The notes beneath the pieces are model-generated. The model saw nothing but the letters and a program-made list of their open reading frames with translations, was not told where the DNA came from and did not search any database. The translations under genes were made by a program, and so were the position numbers. A DNA stretch of 64,000 nucleotides from an uncultured Oceanobacillus sp. (GTDB lineage: Bacteria > Bacillota > Bacilli > Bacillales > Amphibacillaceae): NCBI GenBank assembly GCA_938004015.1, contig CALKWU010000006.1:1-64000 (forward strand), written 5' to 3'. Below, piece by piece: positions 20,278-29,545 of the stretch (its first letter is position 1; each line of letters opens with the position of its first letter).

Positions 20278-21623
20278 AAACATTGGATTTGTTTCCGTAT
20301 GAGCGGGTGCTCGTATTAGGGTTGGCTAGAAGCGGCACAGCGGCTGCCAAAACATTATTGAAAAACGGAAAAAAAGTACGGGTGAATGACCGGCAACTTT
20401 CGGAACAATCAACCGTCGTTCAAGATTTGATAGGACTCGGAGCTGAGATGGTGCTCGGTTCCCACCCGTTATCTGTGTTGGATGATGTGGAAATCGTCGT
20501 GAAAAATCCCGGAATTCCGTATGATAATCCGGTGCTTGTCGAAGCGGAGAAACGTAGAATACCAATTGTGACGGAAATCGAAATCGCCTATCAACTCGTT
20601 CCGGGCACGTTGATCGGCATTACAGGTTCGAACGGTAAAACAACAACGACGACTCTTACGACAAAAATGCTCGAGGAGAGCGATGTTCCAGTCAAAGTGG
20701 CGGGGAATATCGGCATTGTCGCCACGGAAGCTGCGGAAAAACTTTCTGAAAAGGAAACCCTCGTGTTGGAACTTTCTTCCTTTCAGCTTCAAGGCACGAT
20801 CCATTTCCGTCCAAAAATCGCTGTCATCCTCAATATTTACCAAGCTCATCTTGATTATCATAAGACTTTGGATAATTATAAGCAGGCGAAATTCAATATT
20901 TTCCGTAATCAAACGGAAGAGGATTACTTGATTTATAATGCCGATGACCCGGAAATTGTAAAAGAATTGGATCAATCGAAAGCAACACAGATTCCATTTT
21001 CGACCGTGAGAAAATTGGATAACGGCGTTTGGGTCGATGATGAGGCTATTTATTTTTTTGATGAAAAAGTGGTGGATTTGGAAAAAATCGTGCTCGTCGG
21101 CAATCATAACTTGGAAAACATCCTGGCTGCTGTTGCCTCGTCCAAATTAGCCGGTGCGACGAATGAAGGGATCGAAAAAGTGTTGACTACATTCCAAGGT
21201 GTGGAACATCGTCTGCAGTTTGTCAAAAATGTACGTGGCCGTTTATTTTATAATGATTCGAAAGCGACGAACATGTTGGCGACACAAAAAGCATTGGAAT
21301 CGTTCCATCAACCGACGATCCTGCTTGCCGGAGGACTGGACCGTGGGGATGACTTCAAAGGACTTATACCTTATCTCAAGCATGTGAAAGGACTCATCAG
21401 CTTTGGGGAAACGAAGGAAAAATTGGCACAAGTCGCTGAGGAAGCGAACTTACCAATCGTGTCGATGGCGGAAGATGTGGAAGATGCTGTGGAAATCGCT
21501 TACCGTCATTCCGCAGAAAATGATGTGATCCTTCTGTCTCCAGCTTGTGCAAGCTGGGATCAGTACCGTACGTTTGAGGAAAGAGGTGACATGTTTATCC
21601 AAGCCGTGCATAAACTGTTATAG
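20274..21623 (+). CDS. murD: UDP-MurNAc-L-alanine--D-glutamate ligase MurD
   Basis: MurD adds D-glutamate to UDP-MurNAc-L-Ala. The 449-residue enzyme has an N-terminal UDP-binding domain ([14 protein letters not shown]), the ATPase motif [13 protein letters not shown] near residue 118, and the C-terminal ligase domain ([18 protein letters not shown]). The start is TTG at 20274, fused with the mraY stop as TTGA, with GAGGTG eight bases upstream, so translation is coupled. MurC, which acts just before it, is not in this window. Confidence 0.96.
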   Translation: MKTLDLFPYERVLVLGLARSGTAAAKTLLKNGKKVRVNDRQLSEQSTVVQDLIGLGAEMVLGSHPLSVLDDVEIVVKNPGIPYDNPVLVEAEKRRIPIVTEIEIAYQLVPGTLIGITGSNGKTTTTTLTTKMLEESDVPVKVAGNIGIVATEAAEKLSEKETLVLELSSFQLQGTIHFRPKIAVILNIYQAHLDYHKTLDNYKQAKFNIFRNQTEEDYLIYNADDPEIVKELDQSKATQIPFSTVRKLDNGVWVDDEAIYFFDEKVVDLEKIVLVGNHNLENILAAVASSKLAGATNEGIEKVLTTFQGVEHRLQFVKNVRGRLFYNDSKATNMLATQKALESFHQPTILLAGGLDRGDDFKGLIPYLKHVKGLISFGETKEKLAQVAEEANLPIVSMAEDVEDAVEIAYRHSAENDVILLSPACASWDQYRTFEERGDMFIQAVHKLL

Positions 21624-21642
21624 GGGCTTGGACAATGAAACC

Positions 21643-21675
21643 ACCCCTTATTCTTTCAGGAGGAAAGGGGTTTTT
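21643..21675 (+). terminator. Hairpin with T-run across the spoVE ribosome site
   Basis: ACCCCTT (21643-21649) pairs with AAGGGGT (21665-21671), followed by T residues, immediately before the spoVE ATG. It looks like an intrinsic terminator or attenuator that also includes the spoVE ribosome site AGGAGGAAAGGGG. Its activity is inferred. Confidence 0.55.
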
Positions 21676-21677
21676 CC

Positions 21678-22790
21678 ATGTTGCGTGATCTTTCCAATTT
21701 GCGGAATCGGCCGGATACGGTACTTTTATTCGTCATCATCGCATTGTTGGTCATCGGCATCATCATGGTCCACAGTGCATCTCATGTATGGTCGGCCTAT
21801 AAATTCGACGATTCGTTTTATTACTTGAAACGACAACTTTTGTTCGCCGGTGTCGGAGTCATTGCCATGATTTTTTTCATGCTCATCCCATACACGATAT
21901 GGAAAAAATACGCGAATATCATCTTACTCGCATGTTTCATTTTACTCCTGTTGGTTTTGATTCCCGGCATCGGCCTCGTCCGTGGGGGGGCAAGAAGTTG
22001 GATCGGTGTCGGTGCTTTCAGTATCCAACCGTCTGAATTCATGAAACTCGGTCTCATCGTTTATCTTGCAGCGTTACTTGCAGAGAAACAAAAATACATC
22101 ACATCTTTGACAAAAGGCTTTCTTCCGTGTTTATTGTTGATTTTCACCGCGTTTGGGTTAATCATGCTTCAGCCGGATTTAGGAACCGGCCTTGTCCTAG
22201 TGTTGACATGTATTACAATGTTGTTCATCGCAGGGGCGAGGCTGTCCCATTTCATCGGTTTAGGATTGGTCGGCCTTGTCGGTTTTACTTTTTTGATTTT
22301 GTCGGCCCCTTATCGTATCAATCGAATCGTCGCATTCCTCAATCCATGGGAAGACCCGCTTGGCGATGGCTTTCAAATCATCCAATCGCTCTATGCCATT
22401 GGTCCTGGCGGTTTAATGGGGCTTGGATTAGGGAACAGTCTGCAAAAATATTTTTATTTGCCGGAACCGCAAACCGATTTCATTTTTGCGATATACGCGG
22501 AAGAGCTTGGATTCATTGGCGGACTTGCACTCATCCTGTTGTTTTTCGTTTTGCTTTGGCGAGGGATAAAAATCGCATTGGAATCGACCGATCCGTTTGC
22601 CAGGTATTTGGCCTTGGGCATCATCGCCATGCTCCTCATCCAAGCGATGATCAACATCAGCGTCGTCATCGGCCTCATTCCGGTGACAGGGATCACGTTG
22701 CCATTTTTAAGTTATGGCGGTTCTTCTTTGACGCTCACACTCTGTTCTGTCGGAATTCTATTAAATATAAGCATCCATTCAAAAATTTAA
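21678..22790 (+). CDS. spoVE: Stage V sporulation protein SpoVE (SEDS glycosyltransferase)
   Basis: SpoVE is the SEDS-family lipid II polymerase that works with SpoVD to build the spore cortex. The 370-residue protein has about ten transmembrane segments. The SEDS motifs include GGARSWIG near residue 100, QPDLGTGLVL near 164 and the C-terminal GITLPFLSYGGSS. Position within the dcw cluster and the length near 366 favour SpoVE over FtsW, although the two cannot be separated by motif alone. In B. subtilis murG and murB follow; here they do not. Confidence 0.9.
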   Translation: MLRDLSNLRNRPDTVLLFVIIALLVIGIIMVHSASHVWSAYKFDDSFYYLKRQLLFAGVGVIAMIFFMLIPYTIWKKYANIILLACFILLLLVLIPGIGLVRGGARSWIGVGAFSIQPSEFMKLGLIVYLAALLAEKQKYITSLTKGFLPCLLLIFTAFGLIMLQPDLGTGLVLVLTCITMLFIAGARLSHFIGLGLVGLVGFTFLILSAPYRINRIVAFLNPWEDPLGDGFQIIQSLYAIGPGGLMGLGLGNSLQKYFYLPEPQTDFIFAIYAEELGFIGGLALILLFFVLLWRGIKIALESTDPFARYLALGIIAMLLIQAMINISVVIGLIPVTGITLPFLSYGGSSLTLTLCSVGILLNISIHSKI

Positions 22791-22822
22791 AAAAGGAATG
22801 CTTAAAAACGAATCTCTATTAG

Positions 22823-22850
22823 AAAAAGATGGAAAGGATCCATCTTTTTT
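22823..22850 (+). terminator. Strong terminator after spoVE
   Basis: AAAAAGATGG (22823-22832) and CCATCTTTTT (22840-22849) form a perfect 10-bp stem ending in a T-run. It ends the mraZ-spoVE transcript where murG would normally begin. Confidence 0.92.
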
Positions 22851-22961
22851 AGCCTCTTGGTAAATCATGCCTAATTTTACCAACAAAAACTTCCATTTCG
22901 ACTGCAAGTAAACTATCTGTTTCCTGCTAAACTATGATATAATTCTAATAACCAGATATCC

Positions 22962-22990
22962 AACGGCATCACGTACTGCCGTTTTTGTCT
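22962..22990 (+). terminator. Second hairpin between spoVE and divIB
   Basis: AACGGCA (22962-22968) pairs with TGCCGTT (22977-22983) and is followed by a T-rich run. A TATAAT at 22938-22943 lies just upstream, so this could be a leader attenuator for divIB; I see no convincing -35. A further TATAAT at 23026-23031 may serve divIB directly. Confidence 0.65.
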
Positions 22991-23063
22991 TTTATTTTAA
23001 AAGTGATAGTATATAAAGATAAGTATATAATGGAGTTACTATCTGAAAAAGGAAGAAACGGGA

Positions 23064-23855
23064 ATGAATAAGGAGAAGAAAAATGTAGTTTCCATCGAAG
23101 ACCGCATTCCTAAATTGAAAGAAGCCCGTAGAAAGAAGGCGAATCGCCGATTAGTTTTCTATATGACTATTTTTTTCCTGTTGATTTCCATCATCGTTTA
23201 TTTGCAGTCGCCTCTAAGTGAGGTAAAAACGGTTACAGTATATGGGAATTCATTCATCAGTGATGAAGAGATCATCCAAACGAGCGGTTTTGATGAAAAG
23301 ATGAACATTTGGGCGATTGACTTTGATGAAATAGAAGGGAAATTGGAGGAAAATCCGGTCATCGCCGAAGCGGACGTAAAAAGGAAACTACCTTCTTCAG
23401 TGGATATAACGGTTCTTGAAAAAGACATCGTTGGTTTTATGGAGAAAGAAGCGCAATATTATCCGGTGCTTGAGAGTGGAGAGGTATTGTCCGCCGTCGG
23501 ATATGAAACATTCACCGGGGAAGCTCCGCTACTTGTCGGTTTTTCCGAGGACGAATTGACAGCGATCGCGACTGAATTAAGCAATCTGTCCAATGATTTA
23601 TTGGATTTGATTTCCGAAGTCCATCCGGATGAAGATGGTGTCCATCAGCATAGTTTGCTGCTTTACATGAACGACGGATTTATCGTCAAGGGTACAATCC
23701 GTGATATCGTTGAAGGGATGACGGTGTATCCTTCCGTCGTTTCACAACTTGAACCGGATGTGAAAGGGATTATACATATGGGTGTCGGTGTTTATTTTGA
23801 AGCATTTCAACCGACCGAAGAATCGGACGATGATAGAGATGGGACGGAAGAATGA
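23064..23855 (+). CDS. divIB: Cell division protein DivIB (FtsQ)
   Basis: DivIB is the bitopic divisome protein that complexes with FtsL and DivIC. The 263-residue protein has a basic cytoplasmic N-terminus, one transmembrane segment (about residues 30-48), and a POTRA domain starting at SEVKTVTVYGNSFISDEEI. A beta domain follows, then an acidic tail rich in Asp/Glu. Length and order fit the family. The usual upstream genes murG-murB are missing and a 270-base gap with two hairpins takes their place. ylxW, ylxX and sbp, found downstream in B. subtilis, are also absent. Confidence 0.92.
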   Translation: MNKEKKNVVSIEDRIPKLKEARRKKANRRLVFYMTIFFLLISIIVYLQSPLSEVKTVTVYGNSFISDEEIIQTSGFDEKMNIWAIDFDEIEGKLEENPVIAEADVKRKLPSSVDITVLEKDIVGFMEKEAQYYPVLESGEVLSAVGYETFTGEAPLLVGFSEDELTAIATELSNLSNDLLDLISEVHPDEDGVHQHSLLLYMNDGFIVKGTIRDIVEGMTVYPSVVSQLEPDVKGIIHMGVGVYFEAFQPTEESDDDRDGTEE

Positions 23856-24008
23856 CTCCATCTAACATCAAGCAATTTCTATAATATAATTTGCGTAAAA
23901 TAAAGGGAAATCAACTGATTATGTTGAAGTAAGTAATGATATTCCCATTAATGACTATAAAATTTATTACTCGACTGGGAATGGTTGAATTCAGGGGGTG
24001 CCTTTTCT

Positions 24009-25292
24009 TTGAATAGTGGTGAAATCCTAGTAAGTCTTGATATAGGTACATCTAATATTAAAGTAATCATTGGTGAAGTATTGGAAGATTCATTGAATAT
24101 AATCGGCGTTGGTACGGCAAAATCAATGGGTATGAAAAAAGGTGCCATCGTCGATATCGATCAAACGGTGCAATCGATCCGCAATGCGGTGGAACAGGCT
24201 GAAAGAATGGTCGGCATGGAAATCCACCGAGTCGTCGTCGGAATAAACGGCAATCATATATGGTTACAACCATGCCATGGAGTCGTCGCCGTGCAAAACG
24301 AAAACCGTGAAATCGATGATGATGATGTCACCCGGGTGATTGAGGGTGCACAAGTCATTTCCATCCCCCCGGAAAGGGAAATCATCGATGTCGTACCTGA
24401 ACAATTCATCGTCGATGGCCTCGAGGGCATTACCGATCCACGGGGAATGATCGGTGTCCGTTTGGAAATGGAAGGGACATTGATCACCTGTTCGAAAACG
24501 GTATTACATAATACACTGAAGTGTGTGGAAAGGGCAGGATTGGAAGTTGCCGATATTTGTTTATCGCCTTTGGCAGCCGGTTCCATCGCATTATCCAAAG
24601 ATGAGAAAAACATGGGTGTCGCGCTCATCGATGTCGGTGGTGGTTGTACAACTGTATCGATTTTTGAAAATGGACATCTGACCGGGACAAGCACCATCGT
24701 CCTCGGAGGAGACAACATCACGAAAGATTTATCAATCGGATTACGCACTTCAACACAAGAAGCCGAAGATATCAAGCTGGAATACGGCTATGCGTATTAT
24801 GATGACGCCGATGAAAATGAAACCTTTGACGTATCAATCATCGGCAGCAATCAAAGACAAACATACAATCAACTGCAAATTTCTGATATGATTGAAGCGA
24901 GAATGGAAGAAATCTTTGAATTTGCATCTCGGGAAATCAAACGGATGGGCTACCATGAACTGCCGGGAGGATATGTATTGACCGGTGGAACGATGGCAAT
25001 GCCCGGAGTTTTGGAATTGGCACAAGATATTTTTTATTCCAATGTCCGTATTGCGATACCGGATTACATCGGAGTAAGAGAACCGCTTTACACGACCGGT
25101 GTCGGTATCTTGCAATTCGCCTACCGCAATGCGAAAATCCAAGGAAAAGAGATATACCCGAGTGTGACGGAAGTCGATCGGGAAGTGAATCCGAAGCGGA
25201 ATCAAAAACAGCCGAAAACAAAAGGGAAAAAAGCAACAAAGAAGAAAAAAGAATCCAGTTTTGCAAATTTATTCAAATATTTCTTTGATTAA
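24009..25292 (+). CDS. ftsA: Cell division protein FtsA
   Basis: FtsA is the actin-like protein that tethers FtsZ to the membrane. The 427-residue sequence shows the ATPase motifs VSLDIGTSNIKV near residue 7, VALIDVGGGCTTVSIF near 203 and the GGYVLTGGTMAMPGV motif near 325. The C-terminal amphipathic, membrane-binding helix is SFANLFKYFFD. I chose the TTG at 24009 because it gives the compact family N-terminus MNSGEILVSLDIG with GGGGGTG upstream; a TTG at 23985 in the same frame adds eight residues. ftsZ follows 89 bases downstream. Confidence 0.96.
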   Translation: MNSGEILVSLDIGTSNIKVIIGEVLEDSLNIIGVGTAKSMGMKKGAIVDIDQTVQSIRNAVEQAERMVGMEIHRVVVGINGNHIWLQPCHGVVAVQNENREIDDDDVTRVIEGAQVISIPPEREIIDVVPEQFIVDGLEGITDPRGMIGVRLEMEGTLITCSKTVLHNTLKCVERAGLEVADICLSPLAAGSIALSKDEKNMGVALIDVGGGCTTVSIFENGHLTGTSTIVLGGDNITKDLSIGLRTSTQEAEDIKLEYGYAYYDDADENETFDVSIIGSNQRQTYNQLQISDMIEARMEEIFEFASREIKRMGYHELPGGYVLTGGTMAMPGVLELAQDIFYSNVRIAIPDYIGVREPLYTTGVGILQFAYRNAKIQGKEIYPSVTEVDREVNPKRNQKQPKTKGKKATKKKKESSFANLFKYFFD

Positions 25293-25381
25293 TCGAAGAA
25301 ACGGATGATACAGTCAGGTTGGCATCTAAATCATCAGCTTCTGGAATGCTTGTAATTTTGTCATATTAGGAGGAACTGAGT

Positions 25382-26515
25382 ATGTTGGAGTTTGACACAA
25401 ACATGGAGGAATTAGCGAAAATAAAAGTTGTTGGCGTTGGTGGTGGCGGCAACAACGCAGTGAACCGTATGATCGAAGATGGGGTGGAAGGTGTTGAATT
25501 CATTACCGTCAACACGGACGCACAAGCTTTGAATTTATCGAAAGCGGAAATAAAAGTTCAAATCGGGGCGAAACTCACCCGTGGACTCGGTGCAGGTGCC
25601 AATCCGGAAATCGGTAAAAAAGCGGCCGAGGAAAGCAAGGAACAATTGGAAGAAGTCCTGAGCGGAGCCGATATGATTTTCGTCACCGCTGGAATGGGTG
25701 GAGGAACCGGAACAGGAGCGGCTCCGGTCATTGCGGAAATTGCGAAAGAACTCGGCGCTTTGACGGTCGGGGTAGTGACTCGTCCATTTTCCTTCGAAGG
25801 AAGACGTAGAGCGAAGCAGGCCATGTCAGGGATTGATACGTTGAAAAGCAATGTCGATACATTGATCGTCATTCCAAATGACCGTTTGCTTGAAATCGTC
25901 GATAAAAACACACCGATGTTGGAAGCTTTCCGTGAAGCGGACAATGTTTTAAGACAAGGGGTGCAAGGCATTTCCGATTTGATCGCGAAACCGGGTCTCA
26001 TCAACGTCGACTTTGCGGACGTGAAAACGATTATGTACGACAAAGGTTCCGCATTGATGGGTATCGGTATTGCGACCGGAGAAACGAGAGCGACTGAAGC
26101 GGCGAAAAAAGCGATTTCCAGTCCGTTGCTTGAAACATCCATTGACGGTGCCAACGGTATTTTGATGAACATCACCGGCGGACCGAACTTGAGTCTATAT
26201 GAAGTGCAAGAAGCGGCAGACCTTGTGACGAATGCTGCCGATGAAGAAGTGAACGTCATCTTCGGTTCTGTCATCAACGAAAGCTTAAGTGATGAGATCG
26301 TCGTCACGGTCATTGCAACAGGGTTTGACGAATCCGCTCAAAAGCAAAAGCTTGCTAAAAGGGAGGAAAGACCGCGGATTGTTGAAAGACAGCAAGCAGC
26401 GACAAAACAAATGGAGGACAATATCCCTCCTCGGGAATCCGGGCCGGCACCCAATTTAGATGAAGATGAATTGGATATCCCTACTTTCCTCAGAAATCGG
26501 AACCGGAACCGCTGA
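25382..26515 (+). CDS. ftsZ: Cell division protein FtsZ
   Basis: FtsZ is the tubulin-like GTPase that forms the Z ring. The 377 residues include the GTP-binding glycine loop GGGTGTG at residues 106-112, the synergy loop region, a variable linker near 325-360 and the conserved C-terminal peptide [13 protein letters not shown]. That peptide binds FtsA and SepF, both encoded in this window. AGGAGGAACTGAGT precedes the ATG. A strong terminator follows. Confidence 0.98.
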   Translation: MLEFDTNMEELAKIKVVGVGGGGNNAVNRMIEDGVEGVEFITVNTDAQALNLSKAEIKVQIGAKLTRGLGAGANPEIGKKAAEESKEQLEEVLSGADMIFVTAGMGGGTGTGAAPVIAEIAKELGALTVGVVTRPFSFEGRRRAKQAMSGIDTLKSNVDTLIVIPNDRLLEIVDKNTPMLEAFREADNVLRQGVQGISDLIAKPGLINVDFADVKTIMYDKGSALMGIGIATGETRATEAAKKAISSPLLETSIDGANGILMNITGGPNLSLYEVQEAADLVTNAADEEVNVIFGSVINESLSDEIVVTVIATGFDESAQKQKLAKREERPRIVERQQAATKQMEDNIPPRESGPAPNLDEDELDIPTFLRNRNRNR

Positions 26516-26533
26516 TTACGAGAAATAGATCGA

Positions 26534-26588
26534 GGCATGACAAAAATGTCAGTCATTACAGACGACAAATTGTCATGCCAATTTTTTA
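26534..26588 (+). terminator. Terminator after ftsZ
   Basis: GGCATGACAA (26534-26543) pairs perfectly with TTGTCATGCC (26570-26579) across a 26-base loop, and T residues follow. Confidence 0.9.
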
Positions 26589-26610
26589 TGGAATTTTCTC
26601 CTGCATTTTT

Positions 26611-26697
26611 TCCGACAAAGGCCGAACATATTAGTGAAAAGAAGTTGAATATCGCATACAAGAATTGACAGACTTTTTTTTATAAGTGAGCTATACT
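26611..26697 (+). promoter_or_regulatory. spoIIG promoter with long spacer and candidate Spo0A box
   Basis: TTGACA (26665-26670) and TATACT (26692-26697) are separated by 21 bp, too far for an ordinary sigma-A promoter. The B. subtilis spoIIG promoter is known for a spacer of about 22 bp and dependence on Spo0A. TCCGACAA at 26611-26618 is a one-mismatch reverse 0A-box. The Spo0A role is inferred from that parallel. Confidence 0.75.
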
Positions 26698-26750
26698 GCA
26701 TTTACAGCTAGTGATTCCCTATTCGTAGAAAAGAAGAAAGGGAGAGGGCA

Positions 26751-27674
26751 TTGGCGGCGATCTACCTTGATGCAGTATGGCTCCTTAATTTTTTGTTGGA
26801 TTATATGTTGCTATTATTGACGAACAAGCTGGCCCGATTACATACGAACCGTTTTCGGTTGGCTTTCGGTGCATTCATCGCCTCGTTGATCGTACCTTTC
26901 TCCGTCTATTATCCGGAATCCTTTGTCAGCTCGGCCGTAGGAAAAATGTTGTTTTCCATCATCATCATTCTCATCAGTTTTCGTTTCCTATCTTTCCGTC
27001 ACATGTTGAAACTATTGTTTTTGTTTTATTTCATCACTTTTTCTATAGGGGGAGGATTGATAGCGCTACATTTTATCGCCCAACAACCGATTACTGTTTC
27101 CCAAGCAGGGATACTGACCTTCAACTCCGGTTACGGCGACCCAATCAGCTGGATATTTGTCATCATCGGCTTTCCTGTTGTTTGGTTTTTCACGAAACGA
27201 CGTATGGACAAGCACGTACAAGATAAAATCAAGTACGATATGGAAATCCAGGTGACCTTGACGCTGAAAGGTGACAGCCATTCGACAAAAGGGCTCATCG
27301 ACAGTGGTAACATGCTCACCTGTCCTTTTTCAAAAAAACCGGTCATCATTTGCGATGAAATATTTTTAATGAATTGGTTTGAAAAAACAGAATGGGAACA
27401 AATGAAAAGCTCATATGAAAAGTTGGATATGGATTTGCTTCCAGAACGCTGGGTCGACAGTTTGCGTATCATCCCGTACCAAGGAGTTGAAGGAGGAAAC
27501 GGTTTTATGTTTACGATTTATCCGGAAGAAATGCGCATCGTCTATGACGGAAAAGAGATCCGCACCACTGATTTTTTAGTCGGGATTCAATTCGGCAAAT
27601 TGACACGGGAAGGAAATTATCACTGTTTGTTGCACCCGGAACTGATTCAATCTGCTATTCATTATTCAGCATAA
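26751..27674 (+). CDS. spoIIGA: Sporulation sigma-E processing aspartic protease SpoIIGA
   Basis: SpoIIGA cleaves the N-terminal prosequence of pro-sigma-E at the sporulation septum, starting mother-cell gene expression. The 307-residue protein has five hydrophobic segments in its first 150 residues and a cytosolic protease domain with the catalytic aspartate in LIDSGN (Asp184). The start is TTG at 26751 with GGAG six bases upstream. sigE follows within 20 bases, forming the spoIIG operon. Confidence 0.95.
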   Translation: MAAIYLDAVWLLNFLLDYMLLLLTNKLARLHTNRFRLAFGAFIASLIVPFSVYYPESFVSSAVGKMLFSIIIILISFRFLSFRHMLKLLFLFYFITFSIGGGLIALHFIAQQPITVSQAGILTFNSGYGDPISWIFVIIGFPVVWFFTKRRMDKHVQDKIKYDMEIQVTLTLKGDSHSTKGLIDSGNMLTCPFSKKPVIICDEIFLMNWFEKTEWEQMKSSYEKLDMDLLPERWVDSLRIIPYQGVEGGNGFMFTIYPEEMRIVYDGKEIRTTDFLVGIQFGKLTREGNYHCLLHPELIQSAIHYSA

Positions 27675-27692
27675 TCAGAAAGGATGGTAACG

Positions 27693-28406
27693 ATGTGGAA
27701 AATTCGTTTACGGTTATTATGGTATCGTTTTCTTTTCAAATTAAAAATCAAATCCCCGGAAATTTATTATATTGGTGGGAAAGAAGCGCTTCCTCCGCCA
27801 TTAGAAAAAGATGAGGAGCAGAAATTGTTACAATTGTTGGCAAAAGGGGACGAGTCAGCACGGGCGGTATTGATCGAAAGAAATCTACGGTTAGTCGTCT
27901 ATATCGCCCGAAAGTTTGAAAATACTGGGATCAACATCGAGGATTTGATTAGCATCGGGACGATCGGATTGATAAAAGCAGTGAATACGTTCAAACCGGA
28001 AAAGAAAATCAAACTGGCGACCTATGCTTCCCGTTGCATTGAAAATGAAATCCTCATGTATTTACGTCGGACGAATAAATTGAAATCGGAAATATCTTTC
28101 GACGAGCCATTGAATATCGATTGGGATGGGAATGAATTATTGCTTTCGGATGTTTTGGGCACGGAAGAAGACATCATTACAAAAAATTTGGAATCGGATG
28201 TGGACAAAAATTTATTGCGGGACGCCCTTTCACGGCTGAACAAACGGGAACAACAAATCATGACACTACGATTCGGTCTGCAAGGTGAAAAAGAAAGGAC
28301 ACAAAAAGATGTCGCCGATATGTTAGGTATATCCCAATCATATATTTCCCGGCTCGAGAAAAAAATTATCCGTCGATTGCAAAAAGAGTTTGAAAAAATG
28401 ATATAA
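27693..28406 (+). CDS. sigE: RNA polymerase sporulation sigma factor SigE (pro-sigma-E)
   Basis: Sigma-E directs early mother-cell transcription in sporulation. The 237-residue protein begins with an amphipathic prosequence of about 25 residues ([18 protein letters not shown]) before YYIGG, the region SpoIIGA cleaves. Regions 2 ([19 protein letters not shown]) and 4 ([17 protein letters not shown]) are nearly unchanged from B. subtilis. I prefer the ATG at 27693 because AAAGGA lies about eight bases upstream; the ATG at 27684 abuts the ribosome site. ylbJ and spoVM here belong to the mother-cell programme. Confidence 0.96.
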   Translation: MWKIRLRLLWYRFLFKLKIKSPEIYYIGGKEALPPPLEKDEEQKLLQLLAKGDESARAVLIERNLRLVVYIARKFENTGINIEDLISIGTIGLIKAVNTFKPEKKIKLATYASRCIENEILMYLRRTNKLKSEISFDEPLNIDWDGNELLLSDVLGTEEDIITKNLESDVDKNLLRDALSRLNKREQQIMTLRFGLQGEKERTQKDVADMLGISQSYISRLEKKIIRRLQKEFEKMI

Positions 28407-28462
28407 CCCATTCAAGTATCGGCTTTCAGGCAATATTGCCAATTTCTTACACTTTCTCCACT

Positions 28463-28492
28463 GCATAAAAACCTTTTCGGAAGGAGATACTG
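28463..28492 (+). promoter_or_regulatory. Sigma-F/sigma-G promoter of sigG
   Basis: GCATA (28463-28467), a 15-base spacer and GGAGATACTG (28483-28492) match the forespore consensus GYATA / GGNNANANTN at every fixed position. It lies 38 bases before sigG, as expected for a forespore-specific gene. Confidence 0.8.
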
Positions 28493-28530
28493 TCCTTGAA
28501 CAGCATCGACATCTGGGAGGGTTGACAGAA

Positions 28531-29313
28531 ATGGCCAGACATAAAGTACAGATATGCGGTGTGGATACTTCAAAACTGCCGGTACTTACGAATGAAGAAA
28601 TGAAAAAATTGTTCATTCGACTGCAACAGGAGAACGATCTTTCAGCAAGGGAAGAACTTGTAAATGGGAATTTACGATTGGTATTGAGCGTCATCCAGCG
28701 GTTCAATAACCGTGGCGAGTATGTGGATGACTTATTCCAAGTCGGATGTATCGGTCTTATGAAATCGATAGATAACTTTGATCTAAGTCATAATGTACGT
28801 TTTTCCACTTATGCGGTACCGATGATCATCGGGGAAATCCGCCGTTATTTGAGGGATAATAATCCGATCCGTGTATCCCGTTCGCTTAGGGATATAGCTT
28901 ACAAATCTTTGCAAGCTCGGGAATTGTTGATGAACAAAACGTCCCGTGAACCGACACATAAAGAAATTGCCGAAGAAACAGGGATTCCGGAAGAAGATAT
29001 CGTATTTGCCTTGGATGCGATCCAAGAACCGGTATCTTTGTTTGAGCCGATATACAATGATGGCGGCGATCCGATTTATGTCGTCGATCAAATCAGTGAT
29101 GAGAAGGATAAAGCATCCAATTGGGATGATAAGATTTCATTGAAAGAGGGTATGGTTCAGTTAAACGAAAGAGAAAAATTGATTTTGAATAAACGCTTTT
29201 TCCAAGGGAAAACGCAAATGGAAGTCGCCGAAGAAATCGGCATTTCCCAAGCCCAAGTATCCCGCCTGGAAAAAGCAGCGATCAAACAAATGAATAAAAG
29301 AATGTTCGAGTAA
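28531..29313 (+). CDS. sigG: RNA polymerase sporulation sigma factor SigG
   Basis: Sigma-G directs late forespore transcription. The 260-residue protein starts MARHKVQICGVDTSKLPVL, the conserved N-terminus of the family. Region 2 (VDDLFQVGCIGLMKSIDNFD) and region 4 (KTQMEVAEEIGISQAQVSRL) are almost identical to B. subtilis. ATG 28531 has GGGAGG ten bases upstream. The gene has its own sigma-F/G promoter and ends at an unusually long repeated hairpin. Confidence 0.97.
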   Translation: MARHKVQICGVDTSKLPVLTNEEMKKLFIRLQQENDLSAREELVNGNLRLVLSVIQRFNNRGEYVDDLFQVGCIGLMKSIDNFDLSHNVRFSTYAVPMIIGEIRRYLRDNNPIRVSRSLRDIAYKSLQARELLMNKTSREPTHKEIAEETGIPEEDIVFALDAIQEPVSLFEPIYNDGGDPIYVVDQISDEKDKASNWDDKISLKEGMVQLNEREKLILNKRFFQGKTQMEVAEEIGISQAQVSRLEKAAIKQMNKRMFE

Positions 29314-29330
29314 ACCAACTATTTTTGTGA

Positions 29331-29477
29331 AGAAAAGTTAGGACAAAACATTTTTTGGTTCTAGAAAAACCCGAACAATACAACTTGAGTGTCAAACTCG
29401 TTCCGTATATTTCCGGAGCTTTTCAAGTAAAATGTTCGTGTTTTTCTAGGACCATTGTTTTGTCCTAACTTTTTTCT
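29331..29477. repeat. Long near-perfect inverted repeat after sigG (hairpin family element A)
   Basis: The arms start at AGTTAGGACAAAACA (about 29336-29350) and its complement (29456-29470). They continue inward through TCTAGAAAAAC and CCGAACA (29360-29377), matched by TGTTCG and TTTTTCTAGG (29433-29450), giving about 40 paired bases with few mismatches. The core holds CCGTATATTTCCGGAGC, almost shared with the element after pyrE. It ends in T residues, so it could be the sigG terminator. Its size is more like a small repetitive element. Confidence 0.85.
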
Positions 29478-29545
29478 GTTCATTTCTATATCTTGTTTTA
29501 AAACTGTTTGAACGATGCATATAGTGTAGTAAGTGAGGTGAGTAT

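Noticed and set aside
22127..22822. Plus-strand frame of 231 codons inside spoVE
   Set aside because: It lies out of frame within spoVE, whose SEDS motifs are intact, and has no domain or start signal.
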